The notes: a model not told the origin generated them from the letters alone. Shown: positions 1-8,785, numbered from the stretch's first letter. The stretch is 64,000 nucleotides of DNA from Jatrophihabitans sp035642535 (GCA_035642535.1 DASQSE010000019.1:1-64000), one strand, 5' to 3'. A program made the numbers and translations.

Positions 1-699
1 CATCGCCGGCGGGGTGCCGGCGTCCGCGAGCCGGGCAGGCAGGTCCGCCAGCACGCCGCGGGCAGCGCGCGCCAGCGCGACCTCGGCCGTCGCGTCCGGC
101 CACGGCGGTGCGCCGGTCAGCGCATGCAGCGCCACCCCGGCGAGCATGAAGACGTCACTCGGCGGGCCGGGCACGCAGCCCGCCGCCACGGCCGGGTCGA
201 CGTAGGCGGGCGTCGCCTCAGCGTCGGCGTCGTCACCGGTCAGCCGGGCCACCCCGACGTCGGAGAGCAGCGGGGCACCGGACGAGGTGAACAGGATGTT
301 CGCCGCGCTCACGTCGCCGTGCACGACGCCCTGGTCGTGCAGGTAAGCGAGTGCTGCCGCGGCCGGTGCGATCGCGGTGATCACCTCGCCCGGCGCGAGC
401 CGCTCGCGGGCCCGGAGCAGCCTGGCCAGTGATCCGCCGTCGGCGAGATCCAGGACGAGCACGACGTCCTCGTCGGTGACCAGGAGGCTGTGCAGCCGCA
501 CGAGGTTGGGGTGATCGAGCGCCGCGAGCAGCGCTGCCTCGGCGTGCGCGCGGCGGCGCTGCTCCTCGTCGCGAACCGTGATCCGTTTCAGCGCAACGGA
601 GGTGCCCGAGGCGAGCACCCGCGCCTGCCAGACCGCGCCGGAAGCGCCACTGCCCAGGAATCGCTCGACCGCGTACCCGCGGACCCGAAGCGGCGTCAT
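1..699 (-). CDS. Serine/threonine protein kinase-like protein, C-terminus cut by window edge
   Basis: The open frame runs from an ATG at 699 off the left edge (233 codons seen). It has a Hanks-type kinase fold: glycine loop GSGASG (residues 16-21), VALK lysine near residue 38, a helix-C glutamate near 54, a catalytic loop reading HGDVSAAN (residues 127-134) and a DVG in place of DFG (residues 147-149). The catalytic Asp, Asn and metal-binding Asp are therefore present, but the HRD arginine is Gly and the usual DxK lysine is Ser. Activity may be weak or atypical. Any C-terminal transmembrane or sensor region lies outside the window. It sits 63 bp downstream of the MMPL gene on the same strand, so co-transcription is possible. 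The substrate is unknown. Confidence 0.85.
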   Translation of the reverse strand, partial: MTPLRVRGYAVERFLGSGASGAVWQARVLASGTSVALKRITVRDEEQRRRAHAEAALLAALDHPNLVRLHSLLVTDEDVVLVLDLADGGSLARLLRARERLAPGEVITAIAPAAAALAYLHDQGVVHGDVSAANILFTSSGAPLLSDVGVARLTGDDADAEATPAYVDPAVAAGCVPGPPSDVFMLAGVALHALTGAPPWPDATAEVALARAARGVLADLPARLADAGTPPAM

Positions 700-762
700 G
701 ATCCCGACCGTAGGGCCGGCGCGCCCGCGCCTCGGGGTTATCCACAGCCCGAGATCGCGCGA

Positions 763-2985
763 TCAGTCAGCCGCGTCCGCCGTCGCCAGTCGCGACGGCC
801 ACCAGATCTTCTTGCCGATCTCGTGGCTGAGCGCGGGCACCAGGATCGAGCGCACCACGATCGTGTCGAGCAGCACGCCGAAGGCCACTGTGAATCCGAC
901 CTCGGCGAGGAACACGATCGGCAGCACGCCGAGCACGACGAACGTCGCCGCCAGCACCGCGCCCGCTGACGTGATGACGCCACCGGTGACCGCGAGGCCA
1001 CGCACGATCCCCTGCCGCGTCCCGTGCCCCAGCGTCTCCTCCCGGACCCTGGTCATCAGGAAGATGTTGTAGTCGATGCCCAGCGCGACCAAGAAGATGA
1101 ACGCGAAGAGCGGGAAAGCCGGGTCGGCGTTCGCGAAGTGGAAGACGTGGTTGAAGAAGATCGCGCTGACTCCCAAGGCCGCGGCGAAGGACAGCACGAC
1201 GGTGGCGATCAGGATGATCGGTGCGATCAGCGCCCGCAGCACGATCCCCAGCACCACCATGATGACCACGAGCACCAGCGGGATGATCAGCTTGTTGTCG
1301 TGCCGCGACGCGTCCTGCACGTCGAGGTTCACCGCCGACTGCCCGCCAACGAGCGCGTCCGCACCGGGGATGGCTTCGACCGCGGCGCGGATCCGTTTGA
1401 CGGTGTCGTAGGCCGCCTGCGAGTCGTACGTCGAGGTGAGCGTGGCATCGACGAGCGTCTCGCCGTTGACGGGGTGGACCTGCAGGAACGGGGGTGGGCA
1501 GCCGTGGCTGGTGTTTGCCAGCGCCGCCGCGCCCGGGTGCGCCTGCACGTAGGCGGCCGCCTTCTGGTAGTCGAGGCGCACGCAGACGGCGTCCGGTGTA
1601 CTCGCAACGCCCGGCACCTGCCGAACGCGCTCGATCACCTGCGGCGCCTCGTCGACATTGGCGAGGATCACCGCGGGCGCACCGGCGCCCTTGGCGAAGT
1701 TGGCGTCGTAGATCTGCTGCCCGGTGATCGCGTCGGGCGTGTTCGTGAAGCCCTTCTCCGTCGGCAGCCCGTCGGTCTTCAACGTGAAGACGCCGATGAC
1801 GCAGATGATGAGCGCGACCACGGCAGCCACCCAGCCGCGCCGCTGATGCGTCGCCAGCGCCTTCGAGAACCGGCCCCACATCCCGTGCACGACCAGGATG
1901 TCGGTCTGGTGGTCGAGCCGCGGCCGGCGCGGCCAGAAGATCCAGCGTCCGGAGATGACGAGCAGCGCCGGCAGCACGGTCAGCATCACGAGCACGGTGC
2001 ATCCGATGCCGATGGCGCACACCGGCCCGAGTCCGGCGGTGGAGTTGAGTGCAGCGAAGGTCAGGCAGATCAGGCCGAGGATGACGGTCACCGCCGAGGC
2101 AAGAATCGGCGGCGCGGCCCCCTTCCATGCCGCGAGCATCGCGTCCACCCGGCTCTGGTAGTCGTGCAGCTCTTCTCGGTAGCGGCTCACCAGCAGCAGC
2201 GCGTAGTCGGTGCCGGCACCGATCACGAGCACCGACACGATCCCCTGGCTCTGCCCGTTGAGGGTGATGACGTCGTGCTTGGCGAGGTTGTAGATCGCGA
2301 TCGACGCGGCCCCGAGCGCGATCACCGCGCAGATGAGCGGATAGGCCCACAGGATCGGGCTGCGGTAGACGACGAGCAGGATCCCGACGACCACCGCACC
2401 CGCGGCGATGAGCAGCGTGCTGTCCAGCCCGCTGAACGCGTCGATGAACGCGACGATCACGCCACCGGCTCCGGCGCTGTGCACGGCGAGACCGTGCGGT
2501 GCGCCGTCACGGGCGGCCTTCAACACGGCCTTCTCGGTGTCGACGAGATCCGGGCCCGTGACCGACTTGCCGTTCTCCTTGCCGATGAGTGGCACCGACG
2601 TGGCGGCCACGTCGTCCTTGAACTCCGGGAACCCGACCTCGTCGACCGAGACGCCCTTGACCGCCTTGAACTTCGCGACGTTGCCCCTGATCCACGCCTT
2701 GTCGGCGGCGGTCAGCCCACCCTCGCGCTGGTAGACGACGAACCCCGGGATCGACTGGATCGCGGTGAACTTCTCCTGCTCGTTCGCGACCTTCGTCGAG
2801 TCGGCAGAACCCGGCAGGAACGAGGAGTTGTCGTTCTTCTGGACGTCCTGGAGCTTGCCCTGGTAAGACGAGCCGGAGCCGCCGATCAGGAAGAACAGCA
2901 CCGCTAGCGCGGCGAAGACCCAGACGATTCGTGGCCGGCGCGGCTTCGCGGCCGTCTCGCTCGGAGCCTGGTCGACCGCCGTCAT
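763..2985 (-). CDS. MMPL-family RND transporter
   Basis: A 740-residue integral membrane protein of the MMPL/RND superfamily, which in actinobacteria export lipids, drugs or other hydrophobic cargo using the proton gradient. A first transmembrane helix lies near residues 20-40, then a large extracytoplasmic loop (about 45-185), a block of five or six helices (about 190-370), a second loop (about 390-550) and a second helix block up to about 730. The second half repeats the first, as expected for RND proteins. Polar residues typical of the proton relay appear in segments such as GAGTDYALLLVSRYREEL and VALGIDYNIFLMTRVREET. It starts at ATG 2985 and diverges from lipB. The cargo cannot be inferred from the neighbours. 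Confidence 0.93.
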   Translation of the reverse strand: MTAVDQAPSETAAKPRRPRIVWVFAALAVLFFLIGGSGSSYQGKLQDVQKNDNSSFLPGSADSTKVANEQEKFTAIQSIPGFVVYQREGGLTAADKAWIRGNVAKFKAVKGVSVDEVGFPEFKDDVAATSVPLIGKENGKSVTGPDLVDTEKAVLKAARDGAPHGLAVHSAGAGGVIVAFIDAFSGLDSTLLIAAGAVVVGILLVVYRSPILWAYPLICAVIALGAASIAIYNLAKHDVITLNGQSQGIVSVLVIGAGTDYALLLVSRYREELHDYQSRVDAMLAAWKGAAPPILASAVTVILGLICLTFAALNSTAGLGPVCAIGIGCTVLVMLTVLPALLVISGRWIFWPRRPRLDHQTDILVVHGMWGRFSKALATHQRRGWVAAVVALIICVIGVFTLKTDGLPTEKGFTNTPDAITGQQIYDANFAKGAGAPAVILANVDEAPQVIERVRQVPGVASTPDAVCVRLDYQKAAAYVQAHPGAAALANTSHGCPPPFLQVHPVNGETLVDATLTSTYDSQAAYDTVKRIRAAVEAIPGADALVGGQSAVNLDVQDASRHDNKLIIPLVLVVIMVVLGIVLRALIAPIILIATVVLSFAAALGVSAIFFNHVFHFANADPAFPLFAFIFLVALGIDYNIFLMTRVREETLGHGTRQGIVRGLAVTGGVITSAGAVLAATFVVLGVLPIVFLAEVGFTVAFGVLLDTIVVRSILVPALSHEIGKKIWWPSRLATADAAD

Positions 2986-3111
2986 CTGCCTGCCCCCCTC
3001 ATGGTTATCTGCACGGTATCCGCCACGGACGCCCGATTCGACAGGGTTTCAGCCCTATTCGGCCGTTACATTCGTCAGGAGACGCGCGGCGACCCCCGGT
3101 ACGGTTGACCC

Positions 3112-3756
3112 GTGGGTGAACTGCGGATGATGCGGGTCGGCCTGATGCCGTACGAGCCGGCCTGGGCCCGCCAGCGCGAGATTCACGACGCGGTCGTCGC
3201 CGGCACCGCGCCCGACACAGTGCTCTTGCTCGAGCATCAGCCCGTCTACACGGCAGGCAAGCGGACCGAGCCGTGGGAACGCCCCGTCGACGGGACGCCC
3301 GTGATCGACGTCGACCGCGGCGGACGGATCACCTGGCACGGGCCGGGGCAGTTGGTCGGCTATCCGATCGTGCGGCTTCCCGATCCCGTCGACGTCGTCG
3401 CCTATGTGCGCCGGATGGAGCGGGTCCTCATCGACGTGTGCGCCGAGGTCGGGGTCGCCGCCGCGCAGGTCGAAGGACGCAGCGGCGTGTGGCTGCCGGC
3501 TGACGACAAGGGCCCGGAGCGCAAGATTGCAGCGATCGGCATCCGCGTGGCGCGCGGGGTGACGCTGCACGGGTTCGCGCTCAACTGCAACCCGGACATG
3601 TCCTGGTTCGCGCGCATCGTCCCGTGCGGGATAAGCGATGCCGGGGTCACGTCACTCAGCAAGGAACTAGGACGCGAGGTGCCGGTCAGCGCGGTGTTGC
3701 CCGTCGTCGAGCGGCATCTCCCCAGGCTGTTCGCCGAGGCTGTCGCCGCCGTGTAG
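3112..3756 (+). CDS. lipB: Octanoyltransferase LipB (octanoyl-ACP:protein N-octanoyltransferase)
   Basis: Transfers octanoyl groups from acyl carrier protein to the lipoyl domains of 2-oxoacid dehydrogenases, the first step of endogenous lipoate synthesis in the cytosol. The 214-residue protein has the family motif RGGRITWHGPGQLVGYP (about residues 65-81), the lysine of KIAAIGIRV and the catalytic cysteine in IVPCGISDAGVTSL. The GTG start at 3112 gives the expected length; no strong Shine-Dalgarno is visible, so the message may be near leaderless. It is followed after 5 bp by a small membrane protein gene and then lipA, so the three probably form one operon. aceE in the same window encodes part of a lipoate-dependent complex. 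Confidence 0.96.
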   Translation: MGELRMMRVGLMPYEPAWARQREIHDAVVAGTAPDTVLLLEHQPVYTAGKRTEPWERPVDGTPVIDVDRGGRITWHGPGQLVGYPIVRLPDPVDVVAYVRRMERVLIDVCAEVGVAAAQVEGRSGVWLPADDKGPERKIAAIGIRVARGVTLHGFALNCNPDMSWFARIVPCGISDAGVTSLSKELGREVPVSAVLPVVERHLPRLFAEAVAAV

Positions 3757-3761
3757 CCCTC

Positions 3762-4100
3762 GTGTCCAGACGCGCGAGGTTCGGCGACGACCGACTCCAA
3801 GTCGTCCGGCTCGCGACCGTCGGCGTCGTGTGGCTCGCCGGCCTCGGGGCCGGATTCTTCGCCTTCCTCGCCGGCGTCGCACGCTCTGGCTGCAGCAGCG
3901 GCGACGACGCCTTCGCCTGTCACACGTCCGGGTCGGTCGTCGGCTGGCTGCTCGTCGCCGCCGTGATCGCGGTCGTCACCGCGGTCACGCTCACGACACT
4001 CAACCGCCCGGCACGCGGTGTATTGATCATCGGCAGCCTCGCATTCGCCGCGCTCGTGTGCTGCTTCGTCGCGGCCCATAGCCTCATGGCCACCGCGTAA
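3762..4100 (+). CDS. Small membrane protein between lipB and lipA
   Basis: A 112-residue protein translated from GTG 3762, five bases after the lipB stop. It has three hydrophobic segments (about residues 18-38, 55-78 and 88-108) separated by a cysteine-containing loop (SGCSSGDDAFACHTSG). The longer open frame that begins inside lipB is not needed, because the in-frame GTG fits the operon spacing. No family was recognised. Its stop lies one base before the lipA start, so translation of the two genes may be coupled. The function is unknown; position suggests only co-expression with lipoate synthesis. Confidence 0.7.
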   Translation: MSRRARFGDDRLQVVRLATVGVVWLAGLGAGFFAFLAGVARSGCSSGDDAFACHTSGSVVGWLLVAAVIAVVTAVTLTTLNRPARGVLIIGSLAFAALVCCFVAAHSLMATA

Positions 4101-4101
4101 C

Positions 4102-5034
4102 GTGGGTGAGGTGACTGCAGTTCGTCCCGACGGCCGCCGGATGCTGCGCATCGAGGAGCGCAATGCCCGCACCCCGATCGAGCACAAGCCCGAGTGGATC
4201 AAGGTGCGGGCCAAGATGGGCCCCGAATACTCCGAGCTGAAGGCACTGGTGGCCCGCGAGGGCCTGCACACGGTCTGCCAGGAAGCGGGCTGCCCGAACA
4301 TCTACGAGTGCTGGGAAGACCGCGAGGCGACCTTCCTCATCGGCGGCGACCAGTGCACGCGGCGCTGCGACTTCTGCCAGATCGACACCGGCCGGCCGCA
4401 GCCCCTCGACCGCGACGAACCGCGCCGGGTGGCCACCAGCGTCCAGGCGATGGGCCTGCGCTACGCGACCGTCACCGGCGTAGCCCGCGACGATCTCGAC
4501 GACGGCGGCGCGTGGCTGTACGCCGAGACGGTGCGGCAGATCCACGCCTTGAATCCCGATACCGGGGTGGAGCTGCTCGCCCCGGACTTCAACGCGGTGC
4601 CCGAACTGCTCGCCGAGGTGTTCGCGAGCCGGCCCGAGGTCTTCGCACACAACATCGAGACGGTGCCGCGCATCTTCAAGCGCATCCGGCCGGCGTTCCG
4701 CTACGAGCGGTCACTGGACGTGCTGCGCGCGGCCCGCGCAGACGGTCTGGTCACGAAGTCGAACCTCATCCTCGGCATGGGCGAGCGGCGCGACGAGATC
4801 AGTCAGGCGCTGCGCGATCTGCGCGATGCCGACTGCGAGCTCGTCACGATCACCCAGTACCTGCGCCCGTCGGCCAAGCACCACCCGGTCGAGCGCTGGG
4901 TGAAGCCGGAGGAGTTCGTCGAGTTGCGCGAGGAGGCCGAGCAGCTCGGCTTCGCCGGCGTCATGAGCGGCCCTCTCGTCCGCTCGTCCTATCGCGCCGG
5001 GCGCCTCTACCAGCAGGCGGCTGCGGCCCGCTGA
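4102..5034 (+). CDS. lipA: Lipoyl synthase LipA
   Basis: A radical SAM enzyme that inserts two sulfurs into protein-bound octanoyl groups to make lipoyl cofactor. The 310-residue protein has both iron-sulfur signatures: the auxiliary cluster cysteines in CQEAGCPNIYEC (about residues 59-70) and the radical SAM motif CTRRCDFC (about 85-92). The C-terminal RSSYRAG arginine/serine motif is present. Start GTG 4102; a second GTG at 4111 is in frame and equally possible. It follows lipB and a small membrane gene in an apparent operon, the common actinobacterial arrangement. Confidence 0.97.
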   Translation: MGEVTAVRPDGRRMLRIEERNARTPIEHKPEWIKVRAKMGPEYSELKALVAREGLHTVCQEAGCPNIYECWEDREATFLIGGDQCTRRCDFCQIDTGRPQPLDRDEPRRVATSVQAMGLRYATVTGVARDDLDDGGAWLYAETVRQIHALNPDTGVELLAPDFNAVPELLAEVFASRPEVFAHNIETVPRIFKRIRPAFRYERSLDVLRAARADGLVTKSNLILGMGERRDEISQALRDLRDADCELVTITQYLRPSAKHHPVERWVKPEEFVELREEAEQLGFAGVMSGPLVRSSYRAGRLYQQAAAAR

Positions 5035-5035
5035 G

Positions 5036-5884
5036 TCAGTGCCAGTCGGTGCCGTACCGCACGTTGTTCGACCACACGGGCTGGTAGCGGACGCCGTCCT
5101 TTGGAGTCGCTGCCGCGTACTGCCAGCCGTGTCCCGCATAGACCGCGACGTGGTAGGCGGAGCCACCGCTCATGTAGAAGACCAGATCACCGGGACGGGC
5201 CCGGCTGTGCGCGATTCGTCGCATGCCGCGCCGCTGCCCGTCGGCATTGTGGACGAGCTTGCGCACCCGCGCCTGTTGGTACGCGTACTTGGTGTACCCG
5301 GAGCAGTCGAACCCGGAGGGCGAATCGCCGCCGGCGACGTATCGCGCGCCGACGTACTTGCGCGCCACGTACACGATGCGCGCGCCGGGCGATGGGTAGT
5401 GGTGCCGCACCGCGCGCTTGCCGACCGTCGTCAACGGCGCGGGTACGTGCACGCCCCTCGTCTTCGCGATCACGCGACCGGCGCGCGCCGTCCGCTGCAC
5501 CGTCAAGGAGTAGCGGTGCGCGCCGACGAGGTGGAACTTCTGATCCGCCTGCGCGGACGGCTTGTCGGCGTGCACTCGGCCGACGTATTCGCGGTCCACG
5601 TAGAGCCGGACGCTGACCGACTTCCTGGGCCGGGCCGGGTCGTACGCCCATCCCGTGATGTGCAGCCGGTGCGTGAAGGTGTTCTGGACCGCCATGCTCA
5701 CATGTCCCGCAGGCGGCGCGGGCGCACCGTCCGCCGATGTGACGACCGGGCCGACCAGGCCGACTAGGCCGACTAGGCCGACTAGGCCGACTAGGCCGAT
5801 CAGGCCGATTAGGCCGAACGAAGCGCAGCCGACAACGCCGGCCAGCAGGGCCCTCCCTATGGCAGCGAACCTCGCAGATAACAT
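5036..5884 (-). CDS. Secreted NlpC/P60 cysteine peptidase with repetitive hydrophobic leader
   Basis: Predicted cell-wall peptidoglycan endopeptidase of 282 residues. ATG 5884 was chosen because it begins with a basic n-region (MLSARFAAIGRALLAG); upstream extensions do not look secreted. The leader is unusual: after a possible lipobox (VVGC) comes a run of GLI/GLV tripeptides encoded by a 9-bp tandem repeat. A short beta-rich region follows (about residues 60-135, including LHITGWAYDPARP). The C-terminal NlpC/P60 domain has catalytic Cys in GFDCSGYTKYAY and His in AYHVAVYAGHG. Convergent with lipA, stop codons almost touching. It probably acts outside the membrane; substrate linkage cannot be stated. 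Confidence 0.88.
   Translation of the reverse strand: MLSARFAAIGRALLAGVVGCASFGLIGLIGLVGLVGLVGLVGLVGPVVTSADGAPAPPAGHVSMAVQNTFTHRLHITGWAYDPARPRKSVSVRLYVDREYVGRVHADKPSAQADQKFHLVGAHRYSLTVQRTARAGRVIAKTRGVHVPAPLTTVGKRAVRHHYPSPGARIVYVARKYVGARYVAGGDSPSGFDCSGYTKYAYQQARVRKLVHNADGQRRGMRRIAHSRARPGDLVFYMSGGSAYHVAVYAGHGWQYAAATPKDGVRYQPVWSNNVRYGTDWH
5749..5820. repeat. 9-bp tandem repeat in signal region of the NlpC/P60 gene
   Basis: Eight adjacent 9-mers on the plus strand: ggccgacca, four exact copies of ggccgacta, then ggccgatca, ggccgatta and the diverged ggccgaacg. On the coding (minus) strand each unit encodes Gly-Leu-Val or Gly-Leu-Ile. Unit gain or loss would keep the reading frame and change the length of the hydrophobic leader. 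Confidence 0.95.
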
Positions 5885-5977
5885 TTTGTTAACATCGGTC
5901 GATGCCGGATCAAGTTGAGTCCGGACGGGAACCTCGCGCGGCCGGAGGCGCTCAACTCCCGCACTATCCTTGACGCC

Positions 5978-6739
5978 ATGGCGAAATCCGCGGGGTCTGC
6001 GAAGCCCAAATTGAGTCGCGAGGACAAGAAAGCCCTGCGGACTGCCAAGCGGCAGCAGCGGCGCGATACCTGGCGAAACCTGAAACAGGCCTTCACGCTG
6101 ACGCGGCAGGCCGACCCGCGCTTCATCCCCGTGATGGTCATGTGGGCGGTGCTTGCTGCGGCGGCCGTCTTCGTCGCCGTCTTCTTCATCACCGGCTCGT
6201 TCTACCTCCCGATCCCGATCGCATTGATCTTCGGCGTTCTCGTCGGGATGTTCGTCTTCTCGCGGCGCGCGCAGCGCTCGATGTTCGCCCAGGCCGAGGG
6301 GCAGGCCGGGGCGGCCGGCTGGATGCTCAAGCAGCAACTGCGCGGCGACTGGCGCCTCACGGAGGCCGTTGCCGGCACCACGCAGCTCGATGCCGTTCAT
6401 CGGCTCGTCGGGCGGCCGGGCGTCGTGCTGGTCGGCGAAGGTGCGGCGCACCGCGTCCGCGGCCTCCTCGCGCAGGAGAAGAAGCGCACCGCACGGGTCG
6501 TGGGCGACACGCCGATCTACGACATCACCATCGGCACCGGCGATGGCGACATCCGGCTCGCCAAGCTGAACCGATACCTCCTCAAGCTGCCGGCCAACCT
6601 GTCGAAGACCGAGGTCGGCGCCTTGGAGAAGCGGCTCGCGGCGCTAGGCGGCAGCCGGGCGATCGGCCTGCCCAAGGGGCCGATGCCGCAGGGCGCGAAG
6701 ATGCGCAACATGCAACGCACCGTCCGGCGACGGAGCTAA
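5978..6739 (+). CDS. DUF4191-family membrane protein
   Basis: A 253-residue protein of the conserved actinobacterial family DUF4191, whose function is not established. A charged N-terminus (KLSREDKKALRTAKRQQRRD) precedes two transmembrane helices at about residues 50-70 and 75-95. A cytoplasmic C-terminal domain follows. ATG 5978 was preferred over the upstream in-frame start at 5915, because homologues begin with a short Lys-rich leader. It lies between lipA and glnA, the usual neighbourhood of this family, and is followed after 10 bp by an RDD-family gene. Confidence 0.9.
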   Translation: MAKSAGSAKPKLSREDKKALRTAKRQQRRDTWRNLKQAFTLTRQADPRFIPVMVMWAVLAAAAVFVAVFFITGSFYLPIPIALIFGVLVGMFVFSRRAQRSMFAQAEGQAGAAGWMLKQQLRGDWRLTEAVAGTTQLDAVHRLVGRPGVVLVGEGAAHRVRGLLAQEKKRTARVVGDTPIYDITIGTGDGDIRLAKLNRYLLKLPANLSKTEVGALEKRLAALGGSRAIGLPKGPMPQGAKMRNMQRTVRRRS

Positions 6740-6749
6740 CAACGCGGCG

Positions 6750-7172
6750 ATGACGACCCAGCAGACCTACCGCGGCGAGAAGATCGGCCTTCCGCAAACC
6801 GGCCGCGGCGCGCTGGCCCAGACCGGCCCGCGCCTCTTGGCGTTCGTGGTCGACGCGATCGCCTCGACGCTGGTCGCGGCGCTGTTCGTCCACCATGGCG
6901 GGAGCACCTTCGCCGACCGGTTGCCGGGGAGCTGGAGCCTCATCCCGTTCGCCCTCGATTACATCGTCGGAGTGCTCGTCGCGGGCCGCACCATCGGCAT
7001 GTACCTCACCGGGCTGCGCGTCATCCGGGTCAGCCGCGACGTGTCGGTCGACCCGCTGCGGATCGTCGCGCGAACGGCCCTGCTCTGCCTGCTCGTCCCC
7101 GCGTTGATCTTCGATCGAGACGGCCGCGGGCTGCACGACCGGCTCACCGACACCGCCGTCGTGCGGGCCTGA
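6750..7172 (+). CDS. RDD-family membrane protein
   Basis: A 140-residue RDD-domain protein with three hydrophobic segments. The family is named for Arg and two Asp residues near the first helix; here the segment PRLLAFVVDAIAS carries the Arg and Asp. A second conserved region, GRTIGMYLTGLRV, precedes helix three, and the C-terminus reads DRDGRGLHDRLTDTAVV, also typical. Biochemical role is not established for this subgroup. It lies 10 bp after the DUF4191 gene and 90 bp before glnA, an arrangement widely kept in actinobacteria. Confidence 0.92.
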   Translation: MTTQQTYRGEKIGLPQTGRGALAQTGPRLLAFVVDAIASTLVAALFVHHGGSTFADRLPGSWSLIPFALDYIVGVLVAGRTIGMYLTGLRVIRVSRDVSVDPLRIVARTALLCLLVPALIFDRDGRGLHDRLTDTAVVRA

Positions 7173-7189
7173 GACGAGTGCTTAGGCTG

Positions 7190-7227
7190 GGCACGCAGGT
7201 GAAACGTCCCGGAAACATGCCGGGCAT
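7190..7227 (+). promoter_or_regulatory. Possible GlnR box upstream of glnA
   Basis: Four pentamers at an exact 11-bp period: GGCAC (7190), GAAAC (7201), GAAAC (7212) and GGCAT (7223). This resembles the actinobacterial GlnR pattern gTnAC-n6-GaAAC repeated. It is placed 36-73 bp upstream of the glnA start. It is an inference from spacing and half-site similarity; no glnR gene is in the window. Confidence 0.5.
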
Positions 7228-7262
7228 AGGTTCGCGGCTTCACGACAGTTCACGGAGGACGG

Positions 7263-8687
7263 ATGTTCACTAGCGCCGATGAGGTCTTGCGTTTCATCAG
7301 GGATGAGAAGGTCGAGTTCATCGACATTCGATTCACCGATCTCCCAGGCACCCAACAGCATCTGAACACGCCGGCGCGGTTTGTCGACGAGAAGTTCTTT
7401 ACTGACGGCATCCAGTTCGACGGCTCCTCCATCCGCGGCTTCGCGCAGATCCACAAGTCGGACATGACCTTGATCCCGGACCCGGCTACCGCGTACGTCG
7501 ATCCGTTCCGGTCCGCGAAGACGGTCAACATCAACTTTTCGATCGTGGATCCGCGCACCGGCGAGCCGTACGAACGCGACCCGCGGCAGGTCGCGCAGAA
7601 GGCCGAGGCGCATCTGCGGACCACCGGGATCGCCGACACGATGTACGTCGGTCCGGAGGCGGAGTTCTACGCGTTCGACGACGTGCGCTTCGAGACCAGG
7701 CAGAACGCCGGCTTCTACTACATCGACTCGATCGAAGGTCAGTGGAACACCGGCCGCGAAGAGGCCGGCGGCAACCGCGGCTACAAGACGCGCTACAAGA
7801 GCGGGTACTTCCCCGTCCCGCCGACCGACCACTACGCGGACCTGCGCGACCGGATGGTGACGACGCTGCTCGACGCCGGCCTAGGCGTCGAGAAGTCGCA
7901 CCACGAGGTGGGGACGGCCGGGCAGGCCGAGATCAACTACAACTTCAACACGCTGACCCACGCGGCCGACGACCTGCTCAAGTACAAATACATCATCAAG
8001 AACGTCGCGTGGGCGAACGGCAAGACCGTCACCTTCATGCCCAAGCCATTGTTCGGCGACAACGGATCCGGCATGCACTGCCACCAGTCGCTGTGGAAGG
8101 ACGGCGCGCCGCTGTTCTACGACGAGCTGGGTTACGCCGGTCTTTCCGACGTCGCCCGCTACTACATCGGCGGGTTGCTGCACCACGCGCCGTCACTGCT
8201 GTCGTTCACCAACCCGACCGTCAACTCGTACCACCGGCTGGTGCCCGGGTTCGAAGCGCCGGTCAACCTGGTCTACAGCCAGGGCAACCGGTCGGCGTGC
8301 ATCCGGGTGCCGATCACCGGGACGAACCCGAAGGCCAAGCGCATCGAGTTCCGCATCCCCGACCCGTCCTGCAACCCGTACCTGGCATTCGCGGCGATGC
8401 TGATGGCCGGGGTGGACGGCATCAAGAACAAGATCGAGCCGCCGGCACCGGTCGACAAGGACCTCTACGAACTACCGCCGGACGAGGCCGCGGCGATCGC
8501 CCAGGTGCCGGGTTCGCTCTCCGAGGTGCTCGACAACCTCGAGGCCGACCACGAGTACCTCACCGAAGGCGGCGTGTTCACCGACGAACTCATCGAAGCG
8601 TGGCTCGACTACAAGCGCTCGAACGAGATCGACCCGATCCGGCTACGCCCGCACCCGCACGAGTTCGAGCTGTACTACGACGTCTGA
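7263..8687 (+). CDS. glnA: Glutamine synthetase type I, adenylylation-regulated
   Basis: Catalyses ATP-dependent glutamine formation from glutamate and ammonium. The 474-residue protein has the N-terminal beta-grasp region (FIDIRFTDLPGTQQH), the DGSS segment, the metal site EAEFYAFD, the ATP-site motif MPKPLFGDNGSGMHCHQSLW and an adenylylation site, DLYELPPDE with Tyr near residue 402. It is therefore a likely target of the GlnE encoded at 32.9-36 kb. A short spacer with AGGACGG precedes the ATG. GlnR-like repeats lie upstream and a strong intrinsic terminator follows, so it appears monocistronic. Confidence 0.98.
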   Translation: MFTSADEVLRFIRDEKVEFIDIRFTDLPGTQQHLNTPARFVDEKFFTDGIQFDGSSIRGFAQIHKSDMTLIPDPATAYVDPFRSAKTVNINFSIVDPRTGEPYERDPRQVAQKAEAHLRTTGIADTMYVGPEAEFYAFDDVRFETRQNAGFYYIDSIEGQWNTGREEAGGNRGYKTRYKSGYFPVPPTDHYADLRDRMVTTLLDAGLGVEKSHHEVGTAGQAEINYNFNTLTHAADDLLKYKYIIKNVAWANGKTVTFMPKPLFGDNGSGMHCHQSLWKDGAPLFYDELGYAGLSDVARYYIGGLLHHAPSLLSFTNPTVNSYHRLVPGFEAPVNLVYSQGNRSACIRVPITGTNPKAKRIEFRIPDPSCNPYLAFAAMLMAGVDGIKNKIEPPAPVDKDLYELPPDEAAAIAQVPGSLSEVLDNLEADHEYLTEGGVFTDELIEAWLDYKRSNEIDPIRLRPHPHEFELYYDV

Positions 8688-8701
8688 GCAGTCCTGGCGC
8701 G

Positions 8702-8728
8702 AAACCCCCCGGAGTTTCCGGGGGGTTT
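8702..8728 (+). terminator. Intrinsic terminator of glnA
   Basis: Perfect 12-bp inverted repeat (AAACCCCCCGGA and TCCGGGGGGTTT) with a 3-nt loop, starting 14 bp after the glnA stop and followed by a short T-rich tail (tgtttctt). It is the clearest rho-independent terminator in the window. Confidence 0.92.
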
Positions 8729-8785
8729 CGTGTTTCTTGCCCGCGTCGGCGGCAGTCGCGATCCGCGAAGCCGACTGACTCAGCC

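Noticed and set aside
738..746. TTATCCACA, a perfect DnaA box
   Set aside because: Single copy between the kinase and MMPL genes, with no cluster, AT-rich region, dnaA or dnaN nearby; this is expected by chance and is not an origin.
1024..2907. Long plus-strand open frame (627 codons) opposite the MMPL gene
   Set aside because: An antisense shadow typical of high-GC DNA; Arg/Asp/His-rich, without domains, while the minus-strand frame is a clear transporter.
5036..6451. A 471-codon version of the NlpC/P60 gene extending into the DUF4191 gene
   Set aside because: The extension is antisense to DUF4191 and lacks a signal sequence; the internal ATG 5884 gives a normal exported protein.
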